A stretch of DNA of 64,000 nt, taken from NCBI GenBank assembly GCA_033961575.1, contig CM066730.1:154903523-154967522 (forward strand), read 5' to 3'. Every line of letters starts with the position of its first letter. Position 1 is the first letter of the stretch. The position numbers were made by a program, and so were the translations under genes. The DNA comes from Aselliscus stoliczkanus. Taxonomy: Eukaryota > Chordata > Mammalia > Chiroptera > Hipposideridae. Under the pieces are notes generated by a model. It ran no database searches and was not told where the DNA came from. It saw only the letters and a program-made list of their open reading frames with translations. Below are positions 1 through 12,100 of the stretch, piece after piece.

Positions 1-557
1 GGCCATGCCAGGGACTGGGAGCAGCACCTGTGAGCATCCAGCACCTGATGTTGAAGATAAGCTGAAGCAGGGAAAGACTCCTGTCCTCAGGGAGCCGGGC
101 GTACACACAGGTATGGAAGTCAGAGTGGGAAAGCGATTGAGAAGAGAGGTAAAAATGAAATGCTGCAGTCACTACCAGCATGCTCACCTGCTGCTAGAGC
201 CTGCAGTAGCTGGAACTACACGCCAGATCCCTTTACTGCACATGCCAAGGAGGATAGCAGTTATACAGTGAGTCTTGGCGAAACTGGATTCGTCAGATAT
301 CTTTGCAGCACAGGAAATCTGTCTCACTAAAATGCCTAAACAATGGGCCTGAAGTTGTAACATTTATGGGAAATTTGAAATCTGGAGAAAAGAGAAAATT
401 GGGGCGGAAATGTAATCCTCTTTTTCTACCTCCTTTTATAGATATAAAGTTGTATTATTTACAATGTGGAACTCTATTTCCTCATAAGAGGATCATGTAT
501 GATGTTTAAATTTACAATAGGGCTTATTAACACAACGTGAATCATCTCTAATTTAAC
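1..557. other. Unassigned sequence, upstream or first intron of RHBDL2
   Basis: I see no recognisable exon or repeat. An 88-codon open frame (5-271) has no recognisable domain and is treated as chance. Confidence 0.4.
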
Positions 558-974
558 TTTTTTTTTTTTAAAGATTTTATTGGGGAGTTGGGGAAGGGGA
601 ACAGTGTTGGGGAATTGGGGAAGGGGAGCAGGTAAGTTGTTGTCCTTCAGTCTTAGTTGTGGAGGGCACAGCTAGCTCAGCTCCAAGTATAGTCATTATC
701 TGGCCGTCCAGCAGCAGCTCGCAACCTCAGCTCAAGGTGCCGTGTTCAATCTTAGTTGCTGGTACACGTAGCCCACCATCCCATGTGGGAGTCGAACTGG
801 CAACCTTGTTGTTAGGAGCATGTGCTCTCACCAGCTCAGCCATCCTGTCACCTGTTGGCAGCTCAGCAGCAATTCAGCTCGGGCGCAGCTTACTGGCCCA
901 TGTGGGAATCAAACTGGCGGCCTTGTTGCTCAGAGCTCGTGTTTTTAACCAACTGAGCCACTTGGCCGGCCCCC
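558..974 (-). repeat. Long bat SINE (tRNA-derived, composite)
   Basis: A T-run followed by AGATTTTATTGGGG at the left and CACTTGGCCGGCCCC at the right show a minus-strand SINE with poly(A) tail. Read on the minus strand it has tRNA-like A and B boxes in more than one module. Confidence 0.85.
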
Positions 975-1339
975 TGAACTTATTTTTTAAATGCTTTAGT
1001 ATTTGTGGTTAAAACTGCTGATCTTAAATCCACCCTGTGTCTTGCCAATTATGAGGAGTGACCAAAAGCTAGAAATAATCATCAATATCCAAGGAAAATT
1101 AACAAAATAGTTATGTGTATGGATTTAAGTTCTGACCCTTCAAGGTTGGGTGAGTGGAAGGTGGAAGATATGCAGGAGGGAAGAAGCCTTTATTTTCAGA
1201 AAAGTTGTTGGGAAAAAGAAAAAGAATTCTTCCCTAAATTTATTTTTGAATAAAACCTATTGTAATGTGAAACCTTGCCTAATGAAACACATTTGAAAAC
1301 TGCATTTAACTTGATTTCTAATCACCCATCCATCCACAC

Positions 1340-2385
1340 ACCCATCCATCCATTCATAGCCAATAATAACTAACAATTGAGGAATGTTTTCTACTTGCTG
1401 GATACTATTCTAAGTGCTTTACATGTATTATCTCAAAAGTCTTCCCAACAATGCTATGAGGTAAGTGCTATTATTATGGATCCCACTTTAAATGGAATCT
1501 GAGGGTTTCCCAATTAAGTTAAACATAGAATTACCATATGACCCAGCAATTCTACTCCTAGGTATATGCCCAAAATAATGGAAAATAAAACCTCAAACAA
1601 AACTTGTACAGGGATGTTCCTAGCAGCTCTATTTACAGTAGCCAAAAGGTAGAAGCAGTCCAAAAGACCTTCAACAGATAAAGAAACAAAATGTGGTATG
1701 GCTATCTGTACAATACAATATTATTCAGCCATAAAAAGGAATGAAGTAGTGACACATGCTGTAACACGGATGAACCTTGAAGACTTTTACTAAGTGAAAG
1801 AAGCCAGACACAAAAAGTCACATAATTCCATTTAAATGAAATACCCAGAATAGGTAAACCCATAGAGACAGAAAGCAGATTTGTGGTTGCCAGGGGCTGA
1901 AAGGAGGAGGGATAAGGAGTGACTGCTTAATGGGTGTGGGGTGTTTTGTTTAGGGTGGCAAAAAAGTTCTGGAACTAGATTAGTGGTGATGGTTGTACAA
2001 TATTGTAAATGTACTTAATGACACCGGATTGTACAGTTTAAAAAGGTTAAAATGGGGGGCGGCCGGTTAGCTCAGTTGGTTAGAATGCAGTGCTTTGAAC
2101 ACCAGGATTGCGGGTTCAATCCCCCCACTGAGGGCCACTGAGCTGCGCCCTCCACAACTAGACTAAAACAACTACTTGACTTGGAGCTGATGGGTCCTGA
2201 AAAAACACACTGTTCCCCAATTTAAAAAAAAAAGGTTAAAATGGTAACTTTTATGTTATGTGAATTTTACCACAATTTAAAAAAAATGTAATTTGAGGTT
2301 CAGCGAATTTAAGTGATCTAAGGTTACAGCTGATGTGTTGTAGAGCTGTGTTTTAATCTCAGTCATCTGGCTTTGTGGCTCATGC
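1340..2385 (+). repeat. Nested stack: MIR split by L1M, itself split by a SINE
   Basis: MIR halves lie at about 1340-1499 and 2288-2385. Between them is an L1M 3' end (about 1500-2287, plus orientation) ending in a short A-run. Inside that is a VES-like SINE at 2056-2229, flanked by the 15-bp duplication AAAAGGTTAAAATGG (2041-2055 and 2230-2244). The order of insertion is therefore MIR, L1, SINE. Confidence 0.8.
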
Positions 2386-2562
2386 TTTAAAAAAATTACA
2401 GTGCAAACTTTATTTTGGGGTCATTTAGGAAGTTCAGATACATTAGACTAAGCCAAAAATATCAGTAGTATTAGCTATTATTTATTAAATACATACTGTT
2501 AAAAAACGATATACTCTTATCTAGATTTCACATGACTTTGGAAGTTTAGTATTACTGTTTAG

Positions 2563-2564
<2 letters not shown>

Positions 2565-2593
<29 letters not shown>
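2565..2593. repeat. (TG)n microsatellite
   Basis: About 14 TG units, followed by a CACGCGCGC tail. Confidence 0.9.
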
Positions 2594-2594
<1 letters not shown>

Positions 2595-2634
2595 ACGCGC
2601 GCTAAAACAGACAACTTAAAATTTACCATTTAAC

Positions 2635-2700
2635 TTTTTTCTTTTTTTTTGAGGGCATTGTCACTGGCCCTCATATGTGGGCCGAACCGAGGCCACTGGC
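2635..2700 (-). repeat. Short 5'-truncated SINE inside an L1M fragment
   Basis: Has the gagggcattgtcactggccc body of the short SINE. Flanked by ACCATTTAAC at 2625-2634 and 2701-2710. An L1M-like 3' fragment in minus orientation continues to about 2885. Confidence 0.75.
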
Positions 2701-3935
2701 ACCATTTAACTATTTTTAACTACACACTTCAGTAGAATTAACTACATTTACATTGTTCAACCATCACTACCATCCATCTCCAGAATTTCTTCATTTTCCC
2801 AAACTGAAACTCTGTGTCTATAAACAGTAACTCCCCATTCCCTCCTCCCCCCAACCCCTGGCAGTCATCATTCTATCTCTCCTAATACCAGGCCCAGGGC
2901 TATTGAGTGGGGTTACAAAGAAAAATAAGACACGCCACTCCCAGGTCTACCTAGCATCAAAATCTGTGTTCTTATCTTTTAGTGATCCTACCACTATGCC
3001 CTCTTCACCCAGCTACACAAGTTCAATAGTAGGGCGAGAGTGTTGTTGAAGTGTACACAGGGGATGCCTGTGGCCGGGGAATGGGAGAAGGGAGTCAGTG
3101 AATGGAATATGGTTGAGATGAGAGGCAGGGGTGAAGGGATTTCAACAGAGAGGTATGTTAGGAAGGTTGAAGACATGGAGGATTTGGAACAGACTGCTTG
3201 CCTTCTCTTTATTTTCACAGATTGTTCTGAAGAGTATGTGAGATTTTGCAAGGGGATGTGCTTTGAAATGCCAAGGGTACTCTGCATACAAATATCCTTA
3301 GGACTCTCATGTCACTAAAGTGGAGTTGTTTGAGGGACATAGCTCATGGGAACAGTTTTAATGGGGGATGCAGATGACAAGATGGTTAGTGGGTACAAAC
3401 CCCTCCTTCAAGACATTGGGCTACAAAGAGGAAGAGAGAAATCAGTATAGTAGTCCAAACTTTGGGGTCAAGCAAAGGTCTCATACATATTTGTTTTTTC
3501 TAAATTAAAATAGTAATACATACTTAAAAAAATACATAGACACAGAGGTGGATTACCCGTGAAACTAATAAAGCTTAAGCTTCAGACCTGTCACTTACAT
3601 GGGCTCCTTCTAAGGTGGTGTATCTACTTTTGTAATTTTATTTTTTTTGTAATTTTACTTTTATATATTTTTCCCAAAGAAAACCCTCCACATTATTTAA
3701 GGCTCCTCAAAATCTGGGATCACTCCTACATAAAGGGCAAAAGTCTAGGAAATCCTACTATGCAGATATAATCATGGTTAATTTTCCAGATTTCTTCCTG
3801 TGTGTGTATTATTATACATTACTTTTTACAAAAATTAAATCATATTCTATGTACTATTTTGCAACATGATATTTTTTCTCTTAATATATTTGAGCCCTCC
3901 CCCCGCTCCCTGCTTTTTTTGATCATGGAAGCATT

Positions 3936-4118
3936 TAAAAAAATTTTTTTTTATTGGGGAACAGTGTGTTTTTCCAGGATCCACCAACTCCAAGTCAAGT
4001 AGTTTCAATCTATAATAGTTGTGGAGGGTGCAGCTCAGTGGCCCATGCGGGGATCGAACCCACAACCTTGGTGTTAGGAGCATTGCGCTCTAACCAACTA
4101 AGCTAACCAGCTGCTCCG
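3936..4118 (-). repeat. SINE, VES-like
   Basis: T-run, attggggaacagtg, then a tRNA-like tail (gatcgaaccc, ctctaaccaactaagct) in reverse orientation. Confidence 0.75.
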
Positions 4119-5359
4119 ACCATGGAAACATTTGATTGAGTGATTTAAGTAGTTTAACCAGGAGTAAAAAAATAACAAAACAAAACCAAAAGGAGAAGAA
4201 CAGTACAGAGAGCACCATGGTACAGAGAGAGGAAAGAGTGTGTAGATCAAATCTCACTGTTATGGATGTGCTGCCCAGTATACCTAGCATCTGCTTGGTA
4301 TCACCTAACACAATTGTAATTATACAATTATTTATGTAATTTTTATTGATCTCTGTCTCCTTTATTACATTGCAAATATTTTGGGATAGGAATGGTGGCC
4401 TGATATATGGTAGGTTTTCAATAGATATTTGTTGAATAAATGCCTGATTGATTGATTGAATGTTGAGGATTGAGTCCAAGGGACTACTGGGTATAGAAAT
4501 TAGTAGGAACTCACCCAAGAGTTTTCAGTGTCAGAGAGGTGTTGGGAAGATGTGTTTCAGCAAGAGTGCTGACATTGCACCTGGAGAACTAGCAAGGAAT
4601 GGCCTTGTTAACTCAAGTGTGCTACAGGATAGGCAACAGTGGTGGTATTTTCGAAAGGTTATTGATAATTTAGAAAGAGAAGATGAAATTTGAAGCTTAT
4701 CAAAGTTATGTGATTTTTTTTGGGAGGTGGGTGAGTGCGGAGCTCAATCTTTGATCTACAAATCCCTACCTACTGGGGTTGTTGTGGGCATCTAATGAGT
4801 CAATAGATGTGACAGTCCTCAGCATAGTACCTGATACACAGTAGATGCTCAGTAAGTGACTTTTGATTCTGAATCAGAAACCTGGGAGTAGAAGCAAGAT
4901 GAAACTAAGAGGGGAAAGGAGATTGCTCAGTTAAGCTAGACAACCCTGAGCTCAGTTATGCCGTGTGCATAGTTTGAGCTCTGAGATACATCACCTTCAG
5001 GGCAAAGCTAAGGGTTGACTTGAAAGTCAGTGGCAGAGGAGAAGGAAGGGTATACAAGGTAGTGGTGCCATTTCAAGGCTCCAATCCATCGCCTGGGTGG
5101 TGGCAGTGGATGAAACCATAAGTGACCCCCAAGAGCCCTCTCCCTCATTTGGGGAGACCCTAGTACTTTGTCACAATTACAAACTGGTAATGAGAGTATG
5201 GATATTATGAGTATTTGGGCACCAGCTCTTCATGTGCCTTGTATTGACATATAGGAAAGGCATTGGAAACCAAAGATTATGCCAGAGAAGCCAGGAGAGG
5301 ACCATGACCTAAAGACTATAGGGTCATCTGTTTTTCCCTGATATTCATATCTCTTTCAG
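4119..5359. other. RHBDL2 5' flank or intron; L2-type remnants
   Basis: L2 3'-end-like stretches at about 4330-4460 (ends ttgttgaataaatg) and 4790-4870. Otherwise unique, with no exon seen before 5360. Confidence 0.45.
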
Positions 5360-5614
5360 GTGAAGGTGGGACCCAGGACAATGGCTGCTGCTCATGATTT
5401 GGAGATGGAGAATGTGAATATGGGGAGAGACATAGATGAAGAGCTGGAGGAAGAGAAGAAAATGAGAGAGGATGGGGGAGATAAAGATCCCTTCAAGGAT
5501 TGTCTCAGGATTGTCTCAAAATGGATGCTTCCAGAAAATGTCCGAAGAACATACTTGGAGAGAGCTAATTGCCTCCCACCCCCTGTGTTCATCATCTCCA
5601 TCAGCATTGCTGAG
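5360..5614 (+). CDS. RHBDL2: RHBDL2 first coding exon (CDS from 5381)
   Basis: The acceptor is tttcag at 5354-5359, the 5'UTR part is 5360-5380, ATG is at 5381-5383 and the donor gtaaat starts at 5615. It encodes residues 1-78: acidic head, the SKWMLPE segment, and the start of the first membrane helix (PPPVFIISIS). Phase 0 at the 3' end. A GTG at 5360 opens the same frame but is not a plausible start. Confidence 0.95.
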
Positions 5615-6127
5615 GTAAATATGTTGGGTGGTGGGCCCAACAAAATGGGGGTTTAGATCAGATCTAGATAAGAGACTGGAAAACATGTAAGAAGAGAGCT
5701 CAGTGGTGGCAAGTACAGCCACCAAGTACCCTCTCTGGAGCTGCCTCTACTGGGTTTTTCCTATATTCCCAGTCACTTTCAGCTAAGGGTCGAGCTTTAT
5801 TTTTCAAACAAGTCCCCTGCCCAGCAGTGACTGTAATTTCAGTGGCTTCATTTAATTTTAGCGGGTGGGGGCTTTCGAAACCAAATAATCTTGGCATTGC
5901 AAATTGGTTTACTTTCCTGAACCAACTTCATATGGTAAGCCATATGTTTGTAAGAGTTAAAAGCTGCCACAAAATTTCAGTAGGAAAAAAATGAGATCGT
6001 CTAATGATGTCTACCATGAGCAGCATGTAGTATGTTTTCAGGCAAACCTAGCTATTGCTTCTATGCCATGAAGGGTCATAAGGGGATTTACAGAATCTGT
6101 CTATCTAATCACCCATCCATCATCTAT

Positions 6128-6192
<65 letters not shown>

Positions 6193-9100
6193 ATGTATAT
6201 TGAAAGAGAGATATTAATTTATTTTAAGGAATTGGCTCATGCAATTGTGGAAGCTTGGCAAGTTGAAAATCTACTGGGTAGACAGGCAGACTGGAGATCA
6301 CAGGGATGAGTTGCAGTTGGAGTCTGAAGGCAGTCTGTTGGCATTCCCGTTTCCTCAGAGGAGATCGGTCTTTGTTCTATTAAGACTTTCAACTAATTGG
6401 ATGGGGCTCACCCACATTATGGAGGATAATGTGCTTTCCTCAAAGTCTACTGATTTAAACATTAATCTCATTTGAAAAAAAATACCTTCACAGAAACATC
6501 TAGAATGATGTTTGATCAAATATATGAGTACTGTGGTCTAGCCAAGTTGACACATAAAATGAACTGTCACTGTGACCTAGCCTCTTGTGGCTCAGATAAA
6601 GATAAGGCTAATGTGTAAAGATTCCTGGAAGAATCTTTTATCAAGGCTGTTTTGGTTGGAGGGACATAGCTCTAAATTTTCTCAAGTGATTTTTTTTTTT
6701 TACACTTTTTTTTTTTTTAGCTGAGCCATCCTGCCAACTGTTGGCAGCTCAGCTCGGGCTGGGCATCGAACTGCTGTTGCTCAGAGCTCAGCTTGCACTC
6801 TTGAGTGAGCTCTTAACCAACTGAGCCACTCGGCTGGCCCTCTCAAGGGATTTTTATTGTGAGACAACCTGCAACTAAGAAGCCATCGTAATTCTTACTG
6901 CTTTTTTTTCAGCACCCTACCTCATGTTATCTTTCCAGCCTATCGATTGGCTGGCCTGCCCATGGTCCAATCAGCTGTGTGTGTGGTGGTGATGGTGGTG
7001 GTGGTGGTAGAGAAGAATGGATAAGGTCACATGGTATAAAACATGACAGCCTAGACAGTGAATGCTATGGACAAGGCAGTTTTCTATAGAGGGATCATAG
7101 GGCAGGTGCTGAGATATTTGCTGTCACAGAAAGATCAACACTTTTATTAAAAACTATTTTGAATAAACTTTTTACTTTGGAATAATGTTAGCTTTCTAGA
7201 AAAGTTACAAAGATCATACAGAGTTTCTGTATACCCTTCACCCAATTTCTCCCATTGTTTTTTTTTTTAAAATTTTTTTATTGGGGAATTGGGGGAGGGG
7301 AACAGACAAGTTGCTGTCCTTTTGTTCTTCAGTCTATTTGTGGAGGACGTCGCTTCACTGGCCCATGTTAGTATTATCATTGTGCTCTTCCCGAGTGAGG
7401 CAGTCACTTGCTGGCCATTGGACGGCTGCTCATGGCAGCTCATGGGAGCTCAGGAAAGCGCAGGCCATCTGATGGCCAGCCCCACTGCAGCCTACGCCAT
7501 CACCGGCAACTCGGAGCTGTTGTTCACCATCTTAGCTGTAGAGGACGCAGCATCACTGGCCCTCTATGTGGGAACCTAACTGGGGGCCCTGCTGCTCAGA
7601 GCTGGTGTCCCAAGCCAACTCTTAACCAACACGCCACTTTGCCTGCCCTCCCATTGTTAATATCTTACATTTCCACAGTACATTTGTAAAATCTAAGAAG
7701 CTCACATTGGTATATTACTCTAGACTTTGTTTGGATTTTACCAGTTTTTCCATTAATGTCCTCTTTCTGTCCCTCCTGTACCCACCAATACAGGGTGTCA
7801 CACTGCATTAGACACGTCTCCCCAGTCTCCTCTGATCTGTGACAGTTTCTCAGTCTGTCTTTGTTTTTCATGACTTAGACAGTCTTGAGAACTACTGACC
7901 AGGTATCCTATAGAATATCCCCCAATTGGGGTTTATCTGATGTTTTTCTCATGATTACACTTGAGGGAGATATGGGTTTTGGAGAAGAAAACCACAGAGG
8001 TGCAGTGGCCATCACGTCACATCACATCACATCACATCACATCACATCACATCACATCACATCACATCACATCACATCACCACATCATCACATCACATCA
8101 CATCACATCACATCAACACATCACATCAACATAATCACATCACATCATCACATCATCACATCACATCACCATATCACATCACATCACATCATCACATCAT
8201 CACATCACATCGCCACATCACATCACATCATCACATGACCAAATTACATCACATGACCACATCACATCACATCACCATATCACATCACATCACATCATCA
8301 CATCACATCACATCACATCACCACATCACGTCACGTCACATCACGTCACATCACCATACCACATCACATCACATCACATCACCACATCATCACATCACAT
8401 CATCATATCATCACATCATCACATCACATCATCACATCACATCATATCATCACATCACATCACCACATCACATCACATCATCACATCACATCCCATCATA
8501 TCATATCATATATCATATCATATCATATCATATCACATCACCACATCACATCACATCACCATATCACATCATATCATCACATCATCACATCACATCACCA
8601 TATCACATCACATCACCATATCACATCATATCATCACATCATCACATCACATCACCACATCACATCACATCACATCATCACATCACATCACATCATCATA
8701 TCACCACATCACCACATCACATCACATCACATCACATCACATCACATCACATCACATCACATCATCATATCACCACATCACATCATCAATCACATCACAT
8801 CACATCACCAAATCATATCACATCACCACATCACATCACATCATCACATCACATCACCACATCATCACATCACATCATCACATCACATCATCACATCATC
8901 ACATCACATCATCACATCACATCACCACATCACATCACATCACATCATCACATCACATCACATCATCACATCATCACAGAGTAGGGGACATTCCATATGA
9001 CATTCCTGGTGACATGAGCCTTCATCATTTGGTTAAGGTCATGTTGGCCAGGTGTCTCCACTGTAAAGTAACCATTTTTCCCTTTCCCCACTCTATTCGT

Positions 9101-12100
9101 TGGAAACCAGCGGTGACTTCATTTCATACCAAGTTGTAAATGAAAGACCAAATGGTGGAGTTAAGAATGATGAGGGTAGGGGGCATTTAGGAGGAGAAAG
9201 AGGTTCAGAAAGAGTCTTCTTTACAATTTGGTTGAGGGCTGCTCCTAATCACTGGAGAAAGTAGGATGTGACCCTGGTTATATGGTAAAGATATATGGTA
9301 AGATATGCAGCAGGGAAATTTACTTCCTGTCATCTTCTGAGCACATGCAATGGAGTAGCCCACTTGAGAGCTAACCATTTGAAACAGAGGTGTTGCCCAT
9401 GGACTTTAATGGGGCCCCTCCGCAGAAGGTGTGGTTAATAGTCATGTCTGTCCCTCCCTGTCAGCTGGCAGTGTTTATTTACTATGCTGTGTGGAAGCTT
9501 CAGAAACAGTGGATCACCCTGGACACGGGCATCTTGGAGAGTCCATTGATCTATAATCCTACGAAGAGGGAGGAAGCCTGGAGGTTTATCTCATACATGC
9601 TGGTTCATGCTGGGTAAGGAATGACAGTTAAGTCACTGATGTCAGAGGTGACTATAAATAATTGTAACCCCTAACATGTGTTCAGTGTTTTATTATTGAT
9701 AAGGCACTTTCATGTCCATAATCTTGTTTTGAGCCTCACAGCAACCCTAGGAGGCAGGTGTTACTCCCGCCGTTTTATGTCGAGGCTCAGGGGATGTAGT
9801 CATTTGCTCCTTGTCACATAGCTACATTCCAGAGCTAGGCCCTCAACCCATTAGTGCTAACTCCAAGTCCACTGTCTTTTATATTGCATTATAACTGCCT
9901 AATACTGGTATTTATTTAGGAATATTAATGAGAAGAGACCAAATCATTACCAAACCAAAAGTATGTTCCCCTGGTTGTTCAATTGCTAAATGTTCCCTTT
10001 AGGATATGAAACATCACTCCCCACTGTCTCTGCCCTACCACACTCTTAAAAAAATAATAATTCATGAGCATTTTGATGTTTGTGTAATACTATTATCCAT
10101 CTGGCATAATACAAGCAATGGGAGATGAAGTGCCTGCCTTTTACTGTTGCTTATAGTTTCTTAAACGCTAATAGCCTTTTAGGACCTTGCTCAGAACCCC
10201 AGGATTCACCATATCCACTGCCGACAGTGAACAACTGATGCTGGCCCCACCTGTTGGGTGGATTCCTGCAGTTTCCCCTGAAGCCAAATTTGTGCAACCT
10301 GTGCAACCCTGAACCTGGAAGGCTGGTTCTGGCAGGTGGCTGAATAGCATCCCATGGCTGGACACAGGGCTGGGAGGTGTGACAAGTCAGGAAAAAAATC
10401 ACCAGTGGCCCCGTTTTTGTGGACCCTTCCACACTTTGGTGTTCCACTAAATAAGTATGTTCTGAGCAAATGTGGCTCCTGCACTCAAGGACTTTAAAAT
10501 TGTAAGGGGGAACCCTTAACTGGTGATACAAGGCAGTATAGTATTATAGTATATGGCAGTTACTTAATCTCTTTGTGCCTCAATTTCCATATCTATAAAA
10601 TGGGGTAATAGTATCTCCTTCATAAGGTTGTTGTGATTAAATCAGACAATGGTTAAAACATAATTTTTACAGTGCCTGAAACATAGTGAGTAACTCAAAC
10701 AGAATTGCAAGGCTGTGTAGGACATGCCATGTATGGGGTTGCATAAATTAGGGATGCTTTTGGATGCAAGTAATGAAAAAAAATATAACAGGGGCTTAAA
10801 CAAATGAAGGCCAATTGTTGAAGCCCCACAGTATGTAGCTGGTTCATCAGTTTAATGAAGCCAGGACTCGGTCCTGTGCTGGCACCTCTGCCTCTCCCTG
10901 GCCTTTCTCTTATGGTTGCAAGTTGGCTGCTGTGACATGGCTACCCGCTAAGAGAGGCTGGGGAAGTCAACAGTAGCTCTTCCAGCCTCATTAGAGGAGC
11001 TAGACATGGGATAAGGAAATGGATGTTGGATTAGCTACAGTAATATAAACAAAAAGAAGGAAAGATCAGAATGCGGATGTCTTCACAGATGACATGGGTT
11101 CAGGTAGGACTTTGAAGGGTGAGTAAAGTTTGGATGAAAGAAATTAGTATTTCTATTTCAGGTATATGATAGGATCTCATCCTTATGCCAGTTCTACTCT
11201 TGATGTTGAGCAGTAGAAAGAGTGCTTGGGGGATTCCTTGGGGGTTTTGTGCTATTGGTCACCTTCAAGCTGTTCCCAGACAATAGGATGGAATGGCTCT
11301 CTTTGACCTTGTTCAAATTCACAAAGTGCACATATTTCCAAATTCTTTTTATGCCTCAGTTCTCTGTAAGACTAGTGTAACTGTCCTTGCTAGACTATTC
11401 TATGCTGTTACATGCTACATCTCCTATGTATGTGAAGATGGTTTGGACAGTGAGAGTTGTGCTGGGTGTGCACACACGTAAAGGTGAGTAATCTGTCCTG
11501 CCAGGTATGCCCAGAGAACCTCTTCAGTGATCTGCTGGATATGTGTTAAGCAAATTATAATGTAAAACACAATCCTTAAAACTAATATGAAAGCTGCTGC
11601 GTTTTGTGGAAGATCCAGCACCTATTTTGTTTTTTAACTTTTTGGTTTAACCTGAAATCTCTTAAAAAAACAACAAAAAGCATTGTGCTACATAGCAACT
11701 AAACTGAGGATTACTCTAATGTGGGAATTTACCACATTACATTCAGAGATCCTCCAGAGGTGCTTGTGGCTTTGACAAGCAAAATCATACGAAATTCATT
11801 TAAAAATATTTTTACCTATTTAAACTATAATAAAAAACACCCGTACTCAAATATGTTACTGCCAAACTGTACTACATGGGAGATACCAACTTTAGCTAGT
11901 GTTATTAAGTAAATTTTTTTTCATTCGGAAACTTTTTTTCCCCAAAAGATTGTTTACTGGGGGATTGGGGAAGGGAGACAGTGTTGGGGAATTGGGAAAG
12001 GGGAACAGCCAAGTTGTTGTCCTTCAATCTTAGTTGTGGAGGGCACAGCTAGCTCAGCTCCAAGTCTAGTAGTCACCATCCGGCCGCCCGTCTGCCGCTC

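Noticed and set aside
5..271. 88-codon frame at the left edge
   Set aside because: No known family and no splice or promoter support.
5360..5380. GTG at the exon edge as a start codon for RHBDL2
   Set aside because: The frame opens at the splice acceptor; the ATG at 5381 matches the known N-terminus.
8235..8984. 249-codon open frame of repeating HHITS
   Set aside because: Pure product of the (CATCA)n array, which cannot form stop codons in this frame.
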